Part shown: positions 18,777 to 27,050 of the stretch, one piece after another | How positions within the stretch are numbered: the first letter of the stretch is position 1 | Layout: the number at the start of each line of letters is the position of its first letter | Assembly: GCA_016285185.1 (NCBI GenBank) | Contig: JAEEQG010000148.1 | Location: 90,992 to 154,991, forward strand | DNA from: Spirochaetota bacterium | Lineage (GTDB): Bacteria; Spirochaetota; Spirochaetia; Treponematales; Treponemataceae | DNA: 64,000 nt | Direction: 5' to 3' | Position numbers and translations under genes: made by a program | The notes under the pieces: generated by a model | Told to the model about the DNA's origin: nothing | The model's database searches: none | Seen by the model: only the letters and a program-made list of their open reading frames with translations

Positions 18777-21212
18777 ATGAATTCAGAAAAAAAACTGATA
18801 TCATCTGTGTGCAAAGAATATGCGGACGCAATAGCTGAATCCGGTGGTAATGAAGTTTTTGCAATTGGTTTTTGCAATGAAGATGGAATTGTTGATGTAA
18901 TAAAGATTTGCGCGAACGGTCACCAAACAGCAGTTCCTGTTACCAGAGAAATATATAACGGTTGCTCAGTTCTTATGCACAATCATCCATCAGGAAACCT
19001 TGAACCTTCCGACAACGACCTTCTCATTGCAGAACAGGCTGCAGAAAACGCACAGGGCTTTTATATTGTAAATAACACTGTTACAAAAGTATATTGCGTT
19101 GTAGAACCTATTTTACCGTTAAAAATTATACCTTTGTGCGAAGACGAAATAGCATCATTTCTTTCTACAGGCGGAACACTTGATGCAATTTCTGATCAGT
19201 TTGAAGAACGACCAGAACAAATTGCACTTACTAAAGCTGTTGCAGCTGCTTTTAACAAATCCGTCACTGGTGTTTTTGAAGCAGGAACTGGCGTAGGAAA
19301 ATCATTTGCGTATTTACTTCCTTCCGTGCTTTGGTCTCTGCAGAATAAAGAACGGGTTGTTATTTCAACCGGTACAATAAACCTGCAACAACAGCTTATT
19401 GAAAAGGATATTCCGCTAATACGAAAAATAACCGGAAAAGATTTTAAGGCAATTCTGCTGAAAGGCAGGCAAAATTATATTTGCCGTAGGCGATTTGAAA
19501 ATACTGTTAATGAACGCGATATGTTTGAAGATGACTCCGAACAGCTCGATTCCATAATTGCTTGGAACAAAACCACAAGAACAGGTTCGCGTTCTGATCT
19601 GCCGTTCAATCCGTCTGAAAGCCTGTGGTCAAAGATAAACAGCGAATCGGACGCATGTATGGGAATACGCTGTCCTTATCATGAAGCATGCTACGTAATG
19701 AAAGTTCGGAAAGAGGCGAGTGATTCAAATATAATCATCGTTAATCACCATTTGCTTTTTGCAGACATTGAGATGAGAATGTGTGGTTCGGGTTATGAAG
19801 ATACGGCGGTTCTTCCTCCTTTCCGGCGGATTGTCTTTGACGAAGCACACGGGATGGAAAACGCAGCGACAAGTTTCTTTTCTGAACAAGTGTCATATTT
19901 CAAACTTCAAAAACAACTGAATATTCTGTATCGAACAAAAAAAGCCGCTGTTTCAGGTCATTTGTTTACATTGGATACAATATCTTCTGGTAAAAGTTAT
20001 ATAAATGATATTATCAGCATAATTGAAGCAATAAAGGAAACTTTCCAGAAATTGGAACAAACAGCTCTCTTGCTTCTTGATAATGGATTCACATGGCGCT
20101 TAAATGAAAGTTCTGCGGCCGCATCCGCAAATTTGTTTTCATCCTTGTCAGAAGCACATGTAAACATTATAAAACTTACATCTTTAGTCAGAAAAATGAT
20201 TGAAGAAATTCCTGAAAAAGATACTGAACTTCCTGCTGTTTGGGAAACGAAAAAAGTACTTGCAAGACTTGAAAACATGGGTATTCTGTGCAAGAACTTT
20301 ACAGAATGGCAAGAAAAACCGGAAACAGTCTTTTGGATAAGAAAAGCCAAATTTAACGGTAAAAATGGAATCTCAACGACAGCTGTTTTAACCGCAACAC
20401 CACTTAATATAGCTGACAAAATGCAGGCAGGGCTTTTTGAGCCAATAGATACTGTAATCTGTACATCAGCTACCCTTACAACAGGAAATAGTTTTTTGTT
20501 CTGGGAAAAGCGCACAGGTCTTGAGTTTTTAGACAAAGAAAAAATATCGACAGGAATTTTTCCATCACCATATCAGTATGAAAAAAACGTGCTTCTTGCG
20601 GTTCCATCTGATATACCCTTGCCAGATAACGATTTATTCCAAAGTGCAATAGAAGACGCAATCATAAAACTTATTGAATCAGCAGGCGGCAGGACACTCG
20701 TTTTGTTTACATCTTTTGATTCTCTGTCATCAGCACATAATTATGCTGCAAGTAGACTGATACCGCTGGGAATAAACATTATGAAGCAAGGTGATGATGA
20801 CCGCTTTCGTCTTTTAGAAAGCTTTAAAAATGATATTTCAAGTGTTTTATTTGCAACAGATTCTTTCTGGCAAGGGGTTGATGTTCCCGGTGATGCGCTG
20901 TCCCAAGTAATAATTGTAAAACTGCCTTTTAGTGTTCCATCAGACCCAGTTTTTGCCGCACGTTCTGAAGCTCTTGAAAAACAAGGGCGAAATCCATTTA
21001 TGGAATTGAGCGTCCCTGAGGCTGTGATAAAATTCAGACAGGGATTCGGAAGGCTCATCCGTAAGAGTGATGATACAGGTGTAGTTGTTGTTTTGGATAG
21101 AAGAATTTATGAAAAAAAATATGGCTCTTTATTTCTTAACAGTATTCCTAAAACAAAGCGTATGTATTCGCCGTTAAAGGAAATAACAGACAAAATCGAA
21201 AGATTCTTGTAA
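18777..21212 (+). CDS. JAMM/MPN-domain and DinG/XPD-type helicase fusion
   Basis: 811 residues. The N-terminal ~115 residues carry a complete JAMM metal motif, His68-x-His70-x7-Ser78-x2-Asp81 (HNHPSGNLEPSDND), of the RadC/MPN type. The rest is a superfamily-2 DinG/XPD helicase: Walker A EAGTGVGKSFAYLLP, four Cys of a 4Fe-4S cluster (one in YICRRRF, three in CMGIRCPYHEAC), DEAH in VFDEAHGME, and C-terminal motifs SFWQGVDVPG and FRQGFGRLIR. DinG-type enzymes unwind DNA from 5' to 3', including R-loops and stalled-fork structures. GAGG precedes the ATG. Confidence 0.93.
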   Translation: MNSEKKLISSVCKEYADAIAESGGNEVFAIGFCNEDGIVDVIKICANGHQTAVPVTREIYNGCSVLMHNHPSGNLEPSDNDLLIAEQAAENAQGFYIVNNTVTKVYCVVEPILPLKIIPLCEDEIASFLSTGGTLDAISDQFEERPEQIALTKAVAAAFNKSVTGVFEAGTGVGKSFAYLLPSVLWSLQNKERVVISTGTINLQQQLIEKDIPLIRKITGKDFKAILLKGRQNYICRRRFENTVNERDMFEDDSEQLDSIIAWNKTTRTGSRSDLPFNPSESLWSKINSESDACMGIRCPYHEACYVMKVRKEASDSNIIIVNHHLLFADIEMRMCGSGYEDTAVLPPFRRIVFDEAHGMENAATSFFSEQVSYFKLQKQLNILYRTKKAAVSGHLFTLDTISSGKSYINDIISIIEAIKETFQKLEQTALLLLDNGFTWRLNESSAAASANLFSSLSEAHVNIIKLTSLVRKMIEEIPEKDTELPAVWETKKVLARLENMGILCKNFTEWQEKPETVFWIRKAKFNGKNGISTTAVLTATPLNIADKMQAGLFEPIDTVICTSATLTTGNSFLFWEKRTGLEFLDKEKISTGIFPSPYQYEKNVLLAVPSDIPLPDNDLFQSAIEDAIIKLIESAGGRTLVLFTSFDSLSSAHNYAASRLIPLGINIMKQGDDDRFRLLESFKNDISSVLFATDSFWQGVDVPGDALSQVIIVKLPFSVPSDPVFAARSEALEKQGRNPFMELSVPEAVIKFRQGFGRLIRKSDDTGVVVVLDRRIYEKKYGSLFLNSIPKTKRMYSPLKEITDKIERFL

Positions 21213-21224
21213 AAACTATAAAAA

Positions 21225-21250
21225 AACCGGCATCAGATTAGATGCCGGTT
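21225..21250 (-). terminator. Terminator of the small zinc-ribbon gene (probably bidirectional)
   Basis: AACCGGCATC (21225-21234) and GATGCCGGTT (21241-21250) form a 10-bp stem with a 6-nt loop. On the minus strand it is followed by a T-run (complement of 21221-21226). It lies between convergent genes and could also stop the helicase transcript. Confidence 0.8.
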
Positions 21251-21270
21251 CCTATATCAATAAAAAAATC

Positions 21271-21441
21271 TTATTTGAAGTCTTTTGGACGACGTTCAAC
21301 ACGTTTGCATTTCTGACATTCTGCCACATTCTTAAGTTTTCCGCTTTCAAACAATGTCTTCATAACTACTTCGCCACCACATGAACAGAAAAATTTATGT
21401 GTTGCTACCGTAGTACGAGAGTTTTTACTTGCTCCTGCCAT
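21271..21441 (-). CDS. Small zinc-ribbon protein, 56 residues
   Basis: Short open frame with a good Shine-Dalgarno sequence (GGAGG, 6 nt from the ATG), a terminator downstream, and four Cys arranged as CSC near residue 20 and CQKC near residue 45, separated by a basic region. This looks like a small zinc ribbon of ribosomal-protein type, but it does not match L33, L28 or L32 as I know them, so I leave it unnamed. The combination of SD, zinc motif and terminator makes it a real gene. Confidence 0.8.
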   Translation of the reverse strand: MAGASKNSRTTVATHKFFCSCGGEVVMKTLFESGKLKNVAECQKCKRVERRPKDFK

Positions 21442-21476
21442 GAATAGCCTCCAGTTTTGTATAAAGATTATAAAAC

Positions 21477-21503
21477 ATTATAGTAAATATCATCTTATGT
21501 CAA
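21477..21503 (-). promoter_or_regulatory. Candidate promoter of the small zinc-ribbon gene
   Basis: On the minus strand TTGACA (21503-21498) and TATAAT (21482-21477) are both perfect, but the spacer is only 15 bp. A second TTGACA lies at 21530-21525, and an inverted repeat (AGAGCA/TGCTCT, 21503-21508 and 21520-21525) sits between the two, which could be an operator. Confidence 0.4.
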
Positions 21504-21670
21504 GAGCAGGGGACCTGGTTGCTCTGTCAAATCAAAAACATCATAATTACTGTATATTTTTTTAATAAAAATATAATAGTTTTTAAATTTATTTATAACA
21601 TATTCGAAAATATATTGTATATTTTTGATACTATTCGCTTTACAAAAATAATTAACAGGTGGTGTCAACT

Positions 21671-22834
21671 TTGTTCAAGAGAGAAGATTATGTCAGCGAC
21701 AGCGATTGGCAACGTTTTTTAGAATTTTCAAAAGATTTGGAAACTCCTAATATTGTAATTAACCTGAATACAGTTAAAAGCAATTATATTAAGCTTAGGG
21801 ATTCGTTTCCGTTTGCTTCAATTTATTATGCAATAAAAGCCAATCCAGGCGAACCTGTTTTAAAACTGTTGGCTGATTTAGGTTCAAATTTTGATGTTGC
21901 CTCAAGATACGAGCTTGATCTTATCCTTAAACTTGGAATTTCACCTGACAGGCTTTCATATGGTAATACAATAAAAAAACCGCGTGATATTGCATATTTC
22001 TATCAGCAAGGTGTTCGGCTCTTTGCAACCGACAGCAAGGACGATTTAAAAGCGATTGCTGAAAATGCACCTGGTTCAAAGATTTATATGCGAATTTTAG
22101 TTGAAAATTCAACAACCGCAGACTGGCCGCTTTCTCGCAAATTCGGCTGCCATCCTGATATGGCATACGATTTGCTTGTTATGGCACGGGATTTTGGACT
22201 TACACCATATGGTATCAGCTTTCACGTAGGAAGTCAGCAGCGTGATATTGGACAGTGGAATGATGCCATTGCAAAGACTAAATATCTTTTCAACTCACTT
22301 GAAGAAGAAGAAGGCATTAAACTTTCTATGATTAATATGGGAGGTGGATTTCCTGCAAGCTATATTGATCCTACAAATGATCTTTCAGAATATGCTTCGG
22401 AAATAACACGATATATTCAAGAAGATTTTGGTGATGATATACCAGAAATAGTTCTTGAACCAGGGAGATCCCTTGTTGGTGATAGTGGAATTTTAACTAG
22501 TGAAGTTATCCTTACGTCACGCAAAAATAATACTGCTCTTGCAAGATGGGTATACATTGATGCCGGTAAATTTAACGGACTTATAGAAACACTCGATGAA
22601 TCTATAAAATATCCTGTTGTTACAAACAAAGATGGTGATAAGGAAGGCTCTGTAATTATCGCAGGCCCAACTTGTGACAGCGCTGATATAATGTACGAAG
22701 ATAAAAAATATAAACTTCCATTATCATTAAAAACAGGTGATAGGCTATATTGGTTGACAACAGGAGCTTATACATCCACATATGCATCAGTTGCTTTCAA
22801 TGGTTTTCCACCATTAAAAACTTACTATATGTAA
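21671..22834 (+). CDS. Fold-type III PLP decarboxylase (ornithine/lysine decarboxylase family)
   Basis: About 387 residues, PLP enzyme of the alanine-racemase-fold decarboxylases that make putrescine or cadaverine. The PLP lysine is in YYAIKANP, the glycine-rich phosphate loop is in NMGGGFP, EPGRSLV binds the cofactor, and the Cys of the second active-site face is in GPTCDSADIM. I choose the TTG at 21671 because AGGTGG lies 8 nt before it; a GTG at 21659 is the alternative and has no Shine-Dalgarno sequence. The specificity helix was not resolved by eye. An AraC-type regulator follows. Confidence 0.88.
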   Translation: MFKREDYVSDSDWQRFLEFSKDLETPNIVINLNTVKSNYIKLRDSFPFASIYYAIKANPGEPVLKLLADLGSNFDVASRYELDLILKLGISPDRLSYGNTIKKPRDIAYFYQQGVRLFATDSKDDLKAIAENAPGSKIYMRILVENSTTADWPLSRKFGCHPDMAYDLLVMARDFGLTPYGISFHVGSQQRDIGQWNDAIAKTKYLFNSLEEEEGIKLSMINMGGGFPASYIDPTNDLSEYASEITRYIQEDFGDDIPEIVLEPGRSLVGDSGILTSEVILTSRKNNTALARWVYIDAGKFNGLIETLDESIKYPVVTNKDGDKEGSVIIAGPTCDSADIMYEDKKYKLPLSLKTGDRLYWLTTGAYTSTYASVAFNGFPPLKTYYM

Positions 22835-22928
22835 AATTTGTAAATGTATAATATGAATCAGTTAGATTTCTTATAATGTATATTCTGTCTACCTCAACAC
22901 ATATATATATTTTATTTTAATTATACTG

Positions 22929-22934
22929 TATACT
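22929..22934 (+). promoter_or_regulatory. -10 box placed for a leaderless araC-type gene
   Basis: TATACT ends 7 nt before the ATG at 22942 and there is no Shine-Dalgarno sequence. The -35 region is A/T-rich without a clear TTGACA, so this promoter may need an activator. Confidence 0.4.
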
Positions 22935-22941
22935 AAAATTC

Positions 22942-23841
22942 ATGGATGAATTATTTGAATACAGTGATAGTTTAAATGAACCTTTTCAAGCTTTTTCCGG
23001 CGGATGGGAATTTACAAAACCTCATTGGCACTATTTTACTGAAATGATTTATCTTGTAAAAGGAATCCTTTCTGTAGAAGTAGATGGAAAACAATTTATA
23101 ATGAATCCCGGTGATATGATAATATTTCACCCCAAACAAATTCACTCTTTCCATGACGTATCAGATAAAAGCATCAAATCATCACCATTATTATTTTATG
23201 GTATTAAATTTGATTGTATGATCCTTTCAAATACAACCCCTGGTTCTCCCAAACTTCCAAAACTTTTGGATAATGCGTCAGATGCAGAAAATGCATCCAA
23301 CCTTCTTTTTGCAAAAGATCTTCGCTTTAATCCTGTTAAAATGTATTTTGAATATTGTATTTGGGAAACTACTCACAAGCAGTTTGGTTATGATATCAAA
23401 GTTGCCTCAATGATTGGATTAATAATTACAGAAGTCATTCGTATCTGGCTAAGACACGGTTTTACATTTACATCAAAAAATAATTTTGACAGATTTACAA
23501 ATAAAGATTTTTCTGTACTTGAATACATAGATTTACATTCTTCCGAAAATATAAACATAGAAGAATTAGCTTCCAAATGTGGAATGTGTTATTCAAATTT
23601 TGCAAAACAATTTAAAGCTCAATACGGTAAAACATGTAAAGAATATATAGAATTTGTGAGAATTTGCAAGGCTGATACACTTCTTCTCTATACAGACAGA
23701 ACACTTGACTATATTAGCCAGGAAACAGGTTTTACAGACTCAAGCCATTTTATTCGCACATATAAAAAAATACGAGGAATAACACCAAAACAACGAAGAA
23801 TTTTACAAATGGATGATGAAGTTCAAATGCATGATTTTTAA
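22942..23841 (+). CDS. AraC-family transcriptional regulator
   Basis: 299 residues. The N-terminal cupin-like sensor (PHWHYFTEMIYLVKGILSV, then NPGDMIIFHPKQIHSF) is followed by a C-terminal double helix-turn-helix of about 100 residues (INIEELASKCGMCYSNFAKQ, LDYISQETGFTDSSHFIRTY, ending GITPKQRR). The effector is unknown. It is downstream of the decarboxylase and upstream of the LoaP-type gene, and either could be its target. Confidence 0.92.
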   Translation: MDELFEYSDSLNEPFQAFSGGWEFTKPHWHYFTEMIYLVKGILSVEVDGKQFIMNPGDMIIFHPKQIHSFHDVSDKSIKSSPLLFYGIKFDCMILSNTTPGSPKLPKLLDNASDAENASNLLFAKDLRFNPVKMYFEYCIWETTHKQFGYDIKVASMIGLIITEVIRIWLRHGFTFTSKNNFDRFTNKDFSVLEYIDLHSSENINIEELASKCGMCYSNFAKQFKAQYGKTCKEYIEFVRICKADTLLLYTDRTLDYISQETGFTDSSHFIRTYKKIRGITPKQRRILQMDDEVQMHDF

Positions 23842-23870
23842 TTGAAATCTGTCATATATTATGTTATTAT
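23842..23870 (+). promoter_or_regulatory. Promoter for a leaderless LoaP-type gene
   Basis: TTGAAA (23842-23847), 17 bp, TATTAT (23865-23870). The predicted start lies at or within a few bases of the ATG at 23880, and GTACGGCAA before the ATG holds no Shine-Dalgarno sequence. Confidence 0.6.
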
Positions 23871-23879
23871 GTACGGCAA

Positions 23880-24404
23880 ATGAAGTATTATGCAGTTCAG
23901 GTAAAAACAAATCAAGAAGACAAATATATTGACAAAGTAACAAATAAACTTTCAGGCAGACTGGACAAACAGCATTTTATTTTCCCAAGAAGACGGCTTG
24001 AAATTCGAAAAGCTGGTAAAAAAACAATGCAACTTCTTCCACTTTTTCCAGGCTACATTTTTCTTGAAACAGAAGTAATTGACAATGATCTTTTTATGAT
24101 AATGCGAAAAACAGCAGGTTTTTATCGTTTTCTAAAGAGTAATCAAGATATTACAGAATTACGTGACAAAGATCTCACAACCCTACGTCATTTTATTCAA
24201 TTTGGCGAAATTGCAGAACCATCCAAAGTTCATTTTGATGAAAATGACAGAATAGTTGTTGATTCAGGACCATTACAGGGACTTGAAGGAAAAATAGTAA
24301 AAGTTGACAGACGAAAAGGACGTGCTAAAATTCAACTTGATTTATATACAGAAAATTTTCTTCTCGATTTGGGCTTTGAAGTAATTTCGAAAGGAAATAT
24401 CTAA
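23880..24404 (+). CDS. loaP: NusG paralogue, LoaP/RfaH-type antitermination factor
   Basis: 174 residues. NGN domain in the N-terminal two thirds (MKYYAVQVKTNQEDKYI, the LFPGYIFLET segment shared by all NusG proteins) and a C-terminal KOW domain (GPLQGLEGKIVKVDRRKGRA). The length and the placement at the head of a sugar-modification gene set point to a specialised paralogue such as LoaP, which promotes elongation through one long operon, instead of general NusG. The gene has its own promoter. Assigning LoaP rather than UpxY is an inference from the organism type. Confidence 0.82.
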   Translation: MKYYAVQVKTNQEDKYIDKVTNKLSGRLDKQHFIFPRRRLEIRKAGKKTMQLLPLFPGYIFLETEVIDNDLFMIMRKTAGFYRFLKSNQDITELRDKDLTTLRHFIQFGEIAEPSKVHFDENDRIVVDSGPLQGLEGKIVKVDRRKGRAKIQLDLYTENFLLDLGFEVISKGNI

Positions 24405-24418
24405 AAACAGGAATTACA

Positions 24419-25894
24419 ATGACTTACAAGAATGATATTCATGTATATATAATTGGTGCGGGGTTTGCCGGACAGATGATTGCCGATGACTTTCGCAAAA
24501 AAAAGATATTCGGGCGCGTAACGGCTTTTTTGGATGATGATTCAACACTTATTGGCACACAAATAGATGGAATTCCTGTTTACGGCCCTATTAATATGGC
24601 CTCAATTCTTAAACATGGAACTTATGACGAAGCCGTTATTGCCATGCCAAGTGCCCCTACAGAAAGAATTCGCGAAGTTTATCACATTCTGTCTGAAGCC
24701 GGTTTTTCAAAAATCAAGATACTTCCAAGTGTTTCACAGATTGTAGAAGGTAAAGCTCACCTTGTCCAGGCAAGAGAAATAAACCCTCAGGACCTGCTGG
24801 GAAGAACACCTATAACAATTTCACTCAAAGAAACACTATCCTACTTACGAGGAAAGCGTGTTCTTGTTACAGGTGCCGGAGGTTCAATCGGTTCGGAGCT
24901 TGCGCGCCAGCTACTTTCTGGTGGTGCTGAAAGACTATATCTGTTCGGACATGGAGAAAATTCAATCTACAATATAGACAAGGAGCTGCGAATACTACAA
25001 TCAGAGGGTGTCGGTGAAAAAGCCACTATTGTCCCAGTTATAGGTGATTTGAAAAATGCAGACTACCTTAACTGGTTGTTGCCACAAATGCACATTGATG
25101 TAATTTTTCACTGTGCAGCCTACAAACACGTTCCACTTATGGAAGAAAACCCTGTCGCTGTAATAGAAAACAATGTTTTTGGAACGGAAAACATACTGAA
25201 GGCCGCGCTTGATTCAAACGTAAAGCGTTTTGTCCTTATTTCAACTGATAAAGCTGTTGAACCAGTTTCCGTTTATGGCGTTTCAAAAATGCTTTGCGAA
25301 AAATTGGTTCTTTCTACTGCTAAAAAAGCGAAAAATAATCAATCCTTTATGTTTGTAAGGTTCGGAAACGTTCTCGGTTAAAGAGGTTCAATTCTGCCAC
25401 TTTTTATGGAGCAGATAAAAACAGGTGGTCCTGTAACAGTAACAGACCCTGAAATGAAACGTTATTTTATGACAATTCCCGAAGCATGTTCCCTTGTATT
25501 AAAAACAGGTGGTGTAGGCAAAAACGGCTTTTCTTATCTGCTTGATATGGGAGAACCAATTCGCATAGTTGATATAGCAGAACAAATTATCAAATTTTCA
25601 GGTTTTGAACCACACAAAGATATTGAAATTAAGTTTATCGGTCCACGAAAAGGAGAACGACTTGACGAACCATTGTGGACGGCGGAAGAAAACCCTCAAG
25701 AAACGGAATACCCTAAAATTTTACAACTTAAATCTATTGAGTTCGAAGAGAAAAAACTTCAAGATTTGCTGCAAATATTAAAGCCTGTATGTTTCTGTAA
25801 TTCCATGAATTCCAACCTGTTCCGTAACAAAGAATATTTGCTGAACAAGCTTACAGAATTAATTCCCTCATATAATGGAGCAATAAATGGATAA
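24419..25894 (+). pseudogene. Nucleotide-sugar 4,6-dehydratase (FlaA1/CapD family) broken by an in-frame stop
   Basis: Reading straight through gives about 491 residues in one frame: an N-terminal Rossmann domain (VYIIGAGFAGQMIADDF), then an extended SDR with NAD motif GAGGSIGSELARQL, STDKAVEP and YGVSK (catalytic Tyr/Lys), and the C-terminal KRYFMTIPEA segment. A TAA at 25379-25381 sits inside the conserved FGNVLG-SRG motif where Ser is expected; TCA to TAA is a single change. The membrane helices of long CapD proteins are absent. The product would convert UDP-GlcNAc to a 4-keto-6-deoxy sugar, the substrate type used by the next gene. The cause could be pseudogenisation, readthrough or sequencing error. 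Confidence 0.85.
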
Positions 25895-27050
25895 GGTGAA
25901 TTTTTCAGTAGCATCCATAGGAAAAGAAGAAGAAGATGCGGTTATAAGAGTTTTACGTTCTGGCTGGCTTACAACTGGAAAAGAAACATTTGCCTTTGAA
26001 AAGGAATTTGCAGAAAAAATCGGTGCTGCACACACTCTTGCCGTTAACAGCGCCACATCAGGACTTATGCTAGCTTACGATGCCTGTGGAATCCGTGAAA
26101 ACACAAAAATTCTTACAACACCCTACACTTTTGCTTCTACTGCACTTGCGGCAAGACATCTTGGTGCGCACATTGAATATGCGGATATTGAAAAAGATTC
26201 TTATAATATAGATCCTGAAAAAATCGAAGAAAAGCTTTCCGCGGATACGAAAAAACAAATAAAAGCTATAGTTCCTGTCCATATAGCGGGAAATGTCTGC
26301 AAAATGGACGAAATAAACACGATTGCAAAAAAATATAATGTATATGTTGTTGAAGACGCAGCCCATGCATTTCCTTCAAAGACAAATAATGGATACGCTG
26401 GAACGCTTGGGGATGCTGGAGTATTCTCTTTTTACGCAACAAAAACAATTACAACTGCTGAAGGCGGAATGATTGCAACAAACAACGAGTCTTTTGCAAA
26501 ACGTATGCAGATTATGCGGCTGCATGGAATAGACCGCCCTGTGTGGGATCGATATTCCTCCGACAAAGCTTCATGGGAATATGATGTTGTTGACAGCGGT
26601 TGGAAATGTAATCTGCCTGATGTTCTTTCTGCAATAGGACGAGAACAGTTGAAAAAAGCTGATTTATTTTACAAAAAAAGAAAACATATTATAAATATGT
26701 ATAATAAATCATACAGTAATTATGATTTTTTGCAATTACCCCCGAATAGCTGTGGTAATGCATGGCATTTGTATCTTCTTAGACTGAATACGAATCATCT
26801 TTCTATAACAAGAAAAGAATTCGGCAACATATTGCAAAAAAAAGGCATTTGTATTTCAATGCATTTTATTCCACATTTTCATATGACATATTTCAAAAAT
26901 CTTTACAATCTTTCCCCTGCTGATTTCCCTAATTCAGAAGACAACTTTCAACGTACACTCACCTTACCTCTTTGGCCGGATATGACGGAGGAAATTACAC
27001 AACATGTAATAGATACCGTAATCGAAACAGGAAAAGATCATTATGTCTGA
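25887..27050 (+). CDS. DegT/DnrJ/EryC1 sugar aminotransferase
   Basis: 387-residue PLP aminotransferase acting on keto-sugar nucleotides. The PLP Lys is in YATKTITTAEGGM, with the conserved VEDAAHAFPS and NSATSGLMLA segments. It overlaps the 4,6-dehydratase by 8 nt (SD GGAG before the ATG). The pair matches pathways for UDP-4-amino-4,6-dideoxy sugars (PglF/PglE or PseB/PseC type) used in glycan or flagellin modification. The exact product is not decidable from sequence. Confidence 0.92.
   Translation: MDKVNFSVASIGKEEEDAVIRVLRSGWLTTGKETFAFEKEFAEKIGAAHTLAVNSATSGLMLAYDACGIRENTKILTTPYTFASTALAARHLGAHIEYADIEKDSYNIDPEKIEEKLSADTKKQIKAIVPVHIAGNVCKMDEINTIAKKYNVYVVEDAAHAFPSKTNNGYAGTLGDAGVFSFYATKTITTAEGGMIATNNESFAKRMQIMRLHGIDRPVWDRYSSDKASWEYDVVDSGWKCNLPDVLSAIGREQLKKADLFYKKRKHIINMYNKSYSNYDFLQLPPNSCGNAWHLYLLRLNTNHLSITRKEFGNILQKKGICISMHFIPHFHMTYFKNLYNLSPADFPNSEDNFQRTLTLPLWPDMTEEITQHVIDTVIETGKDHYV

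Noticed and set aside
25406..25894. A separate small gene after the dehydratase stop
   Set aside because: It is in the same frame and continues the conserved SDR domain without interruption; it is the second half of the broken dehydratase.
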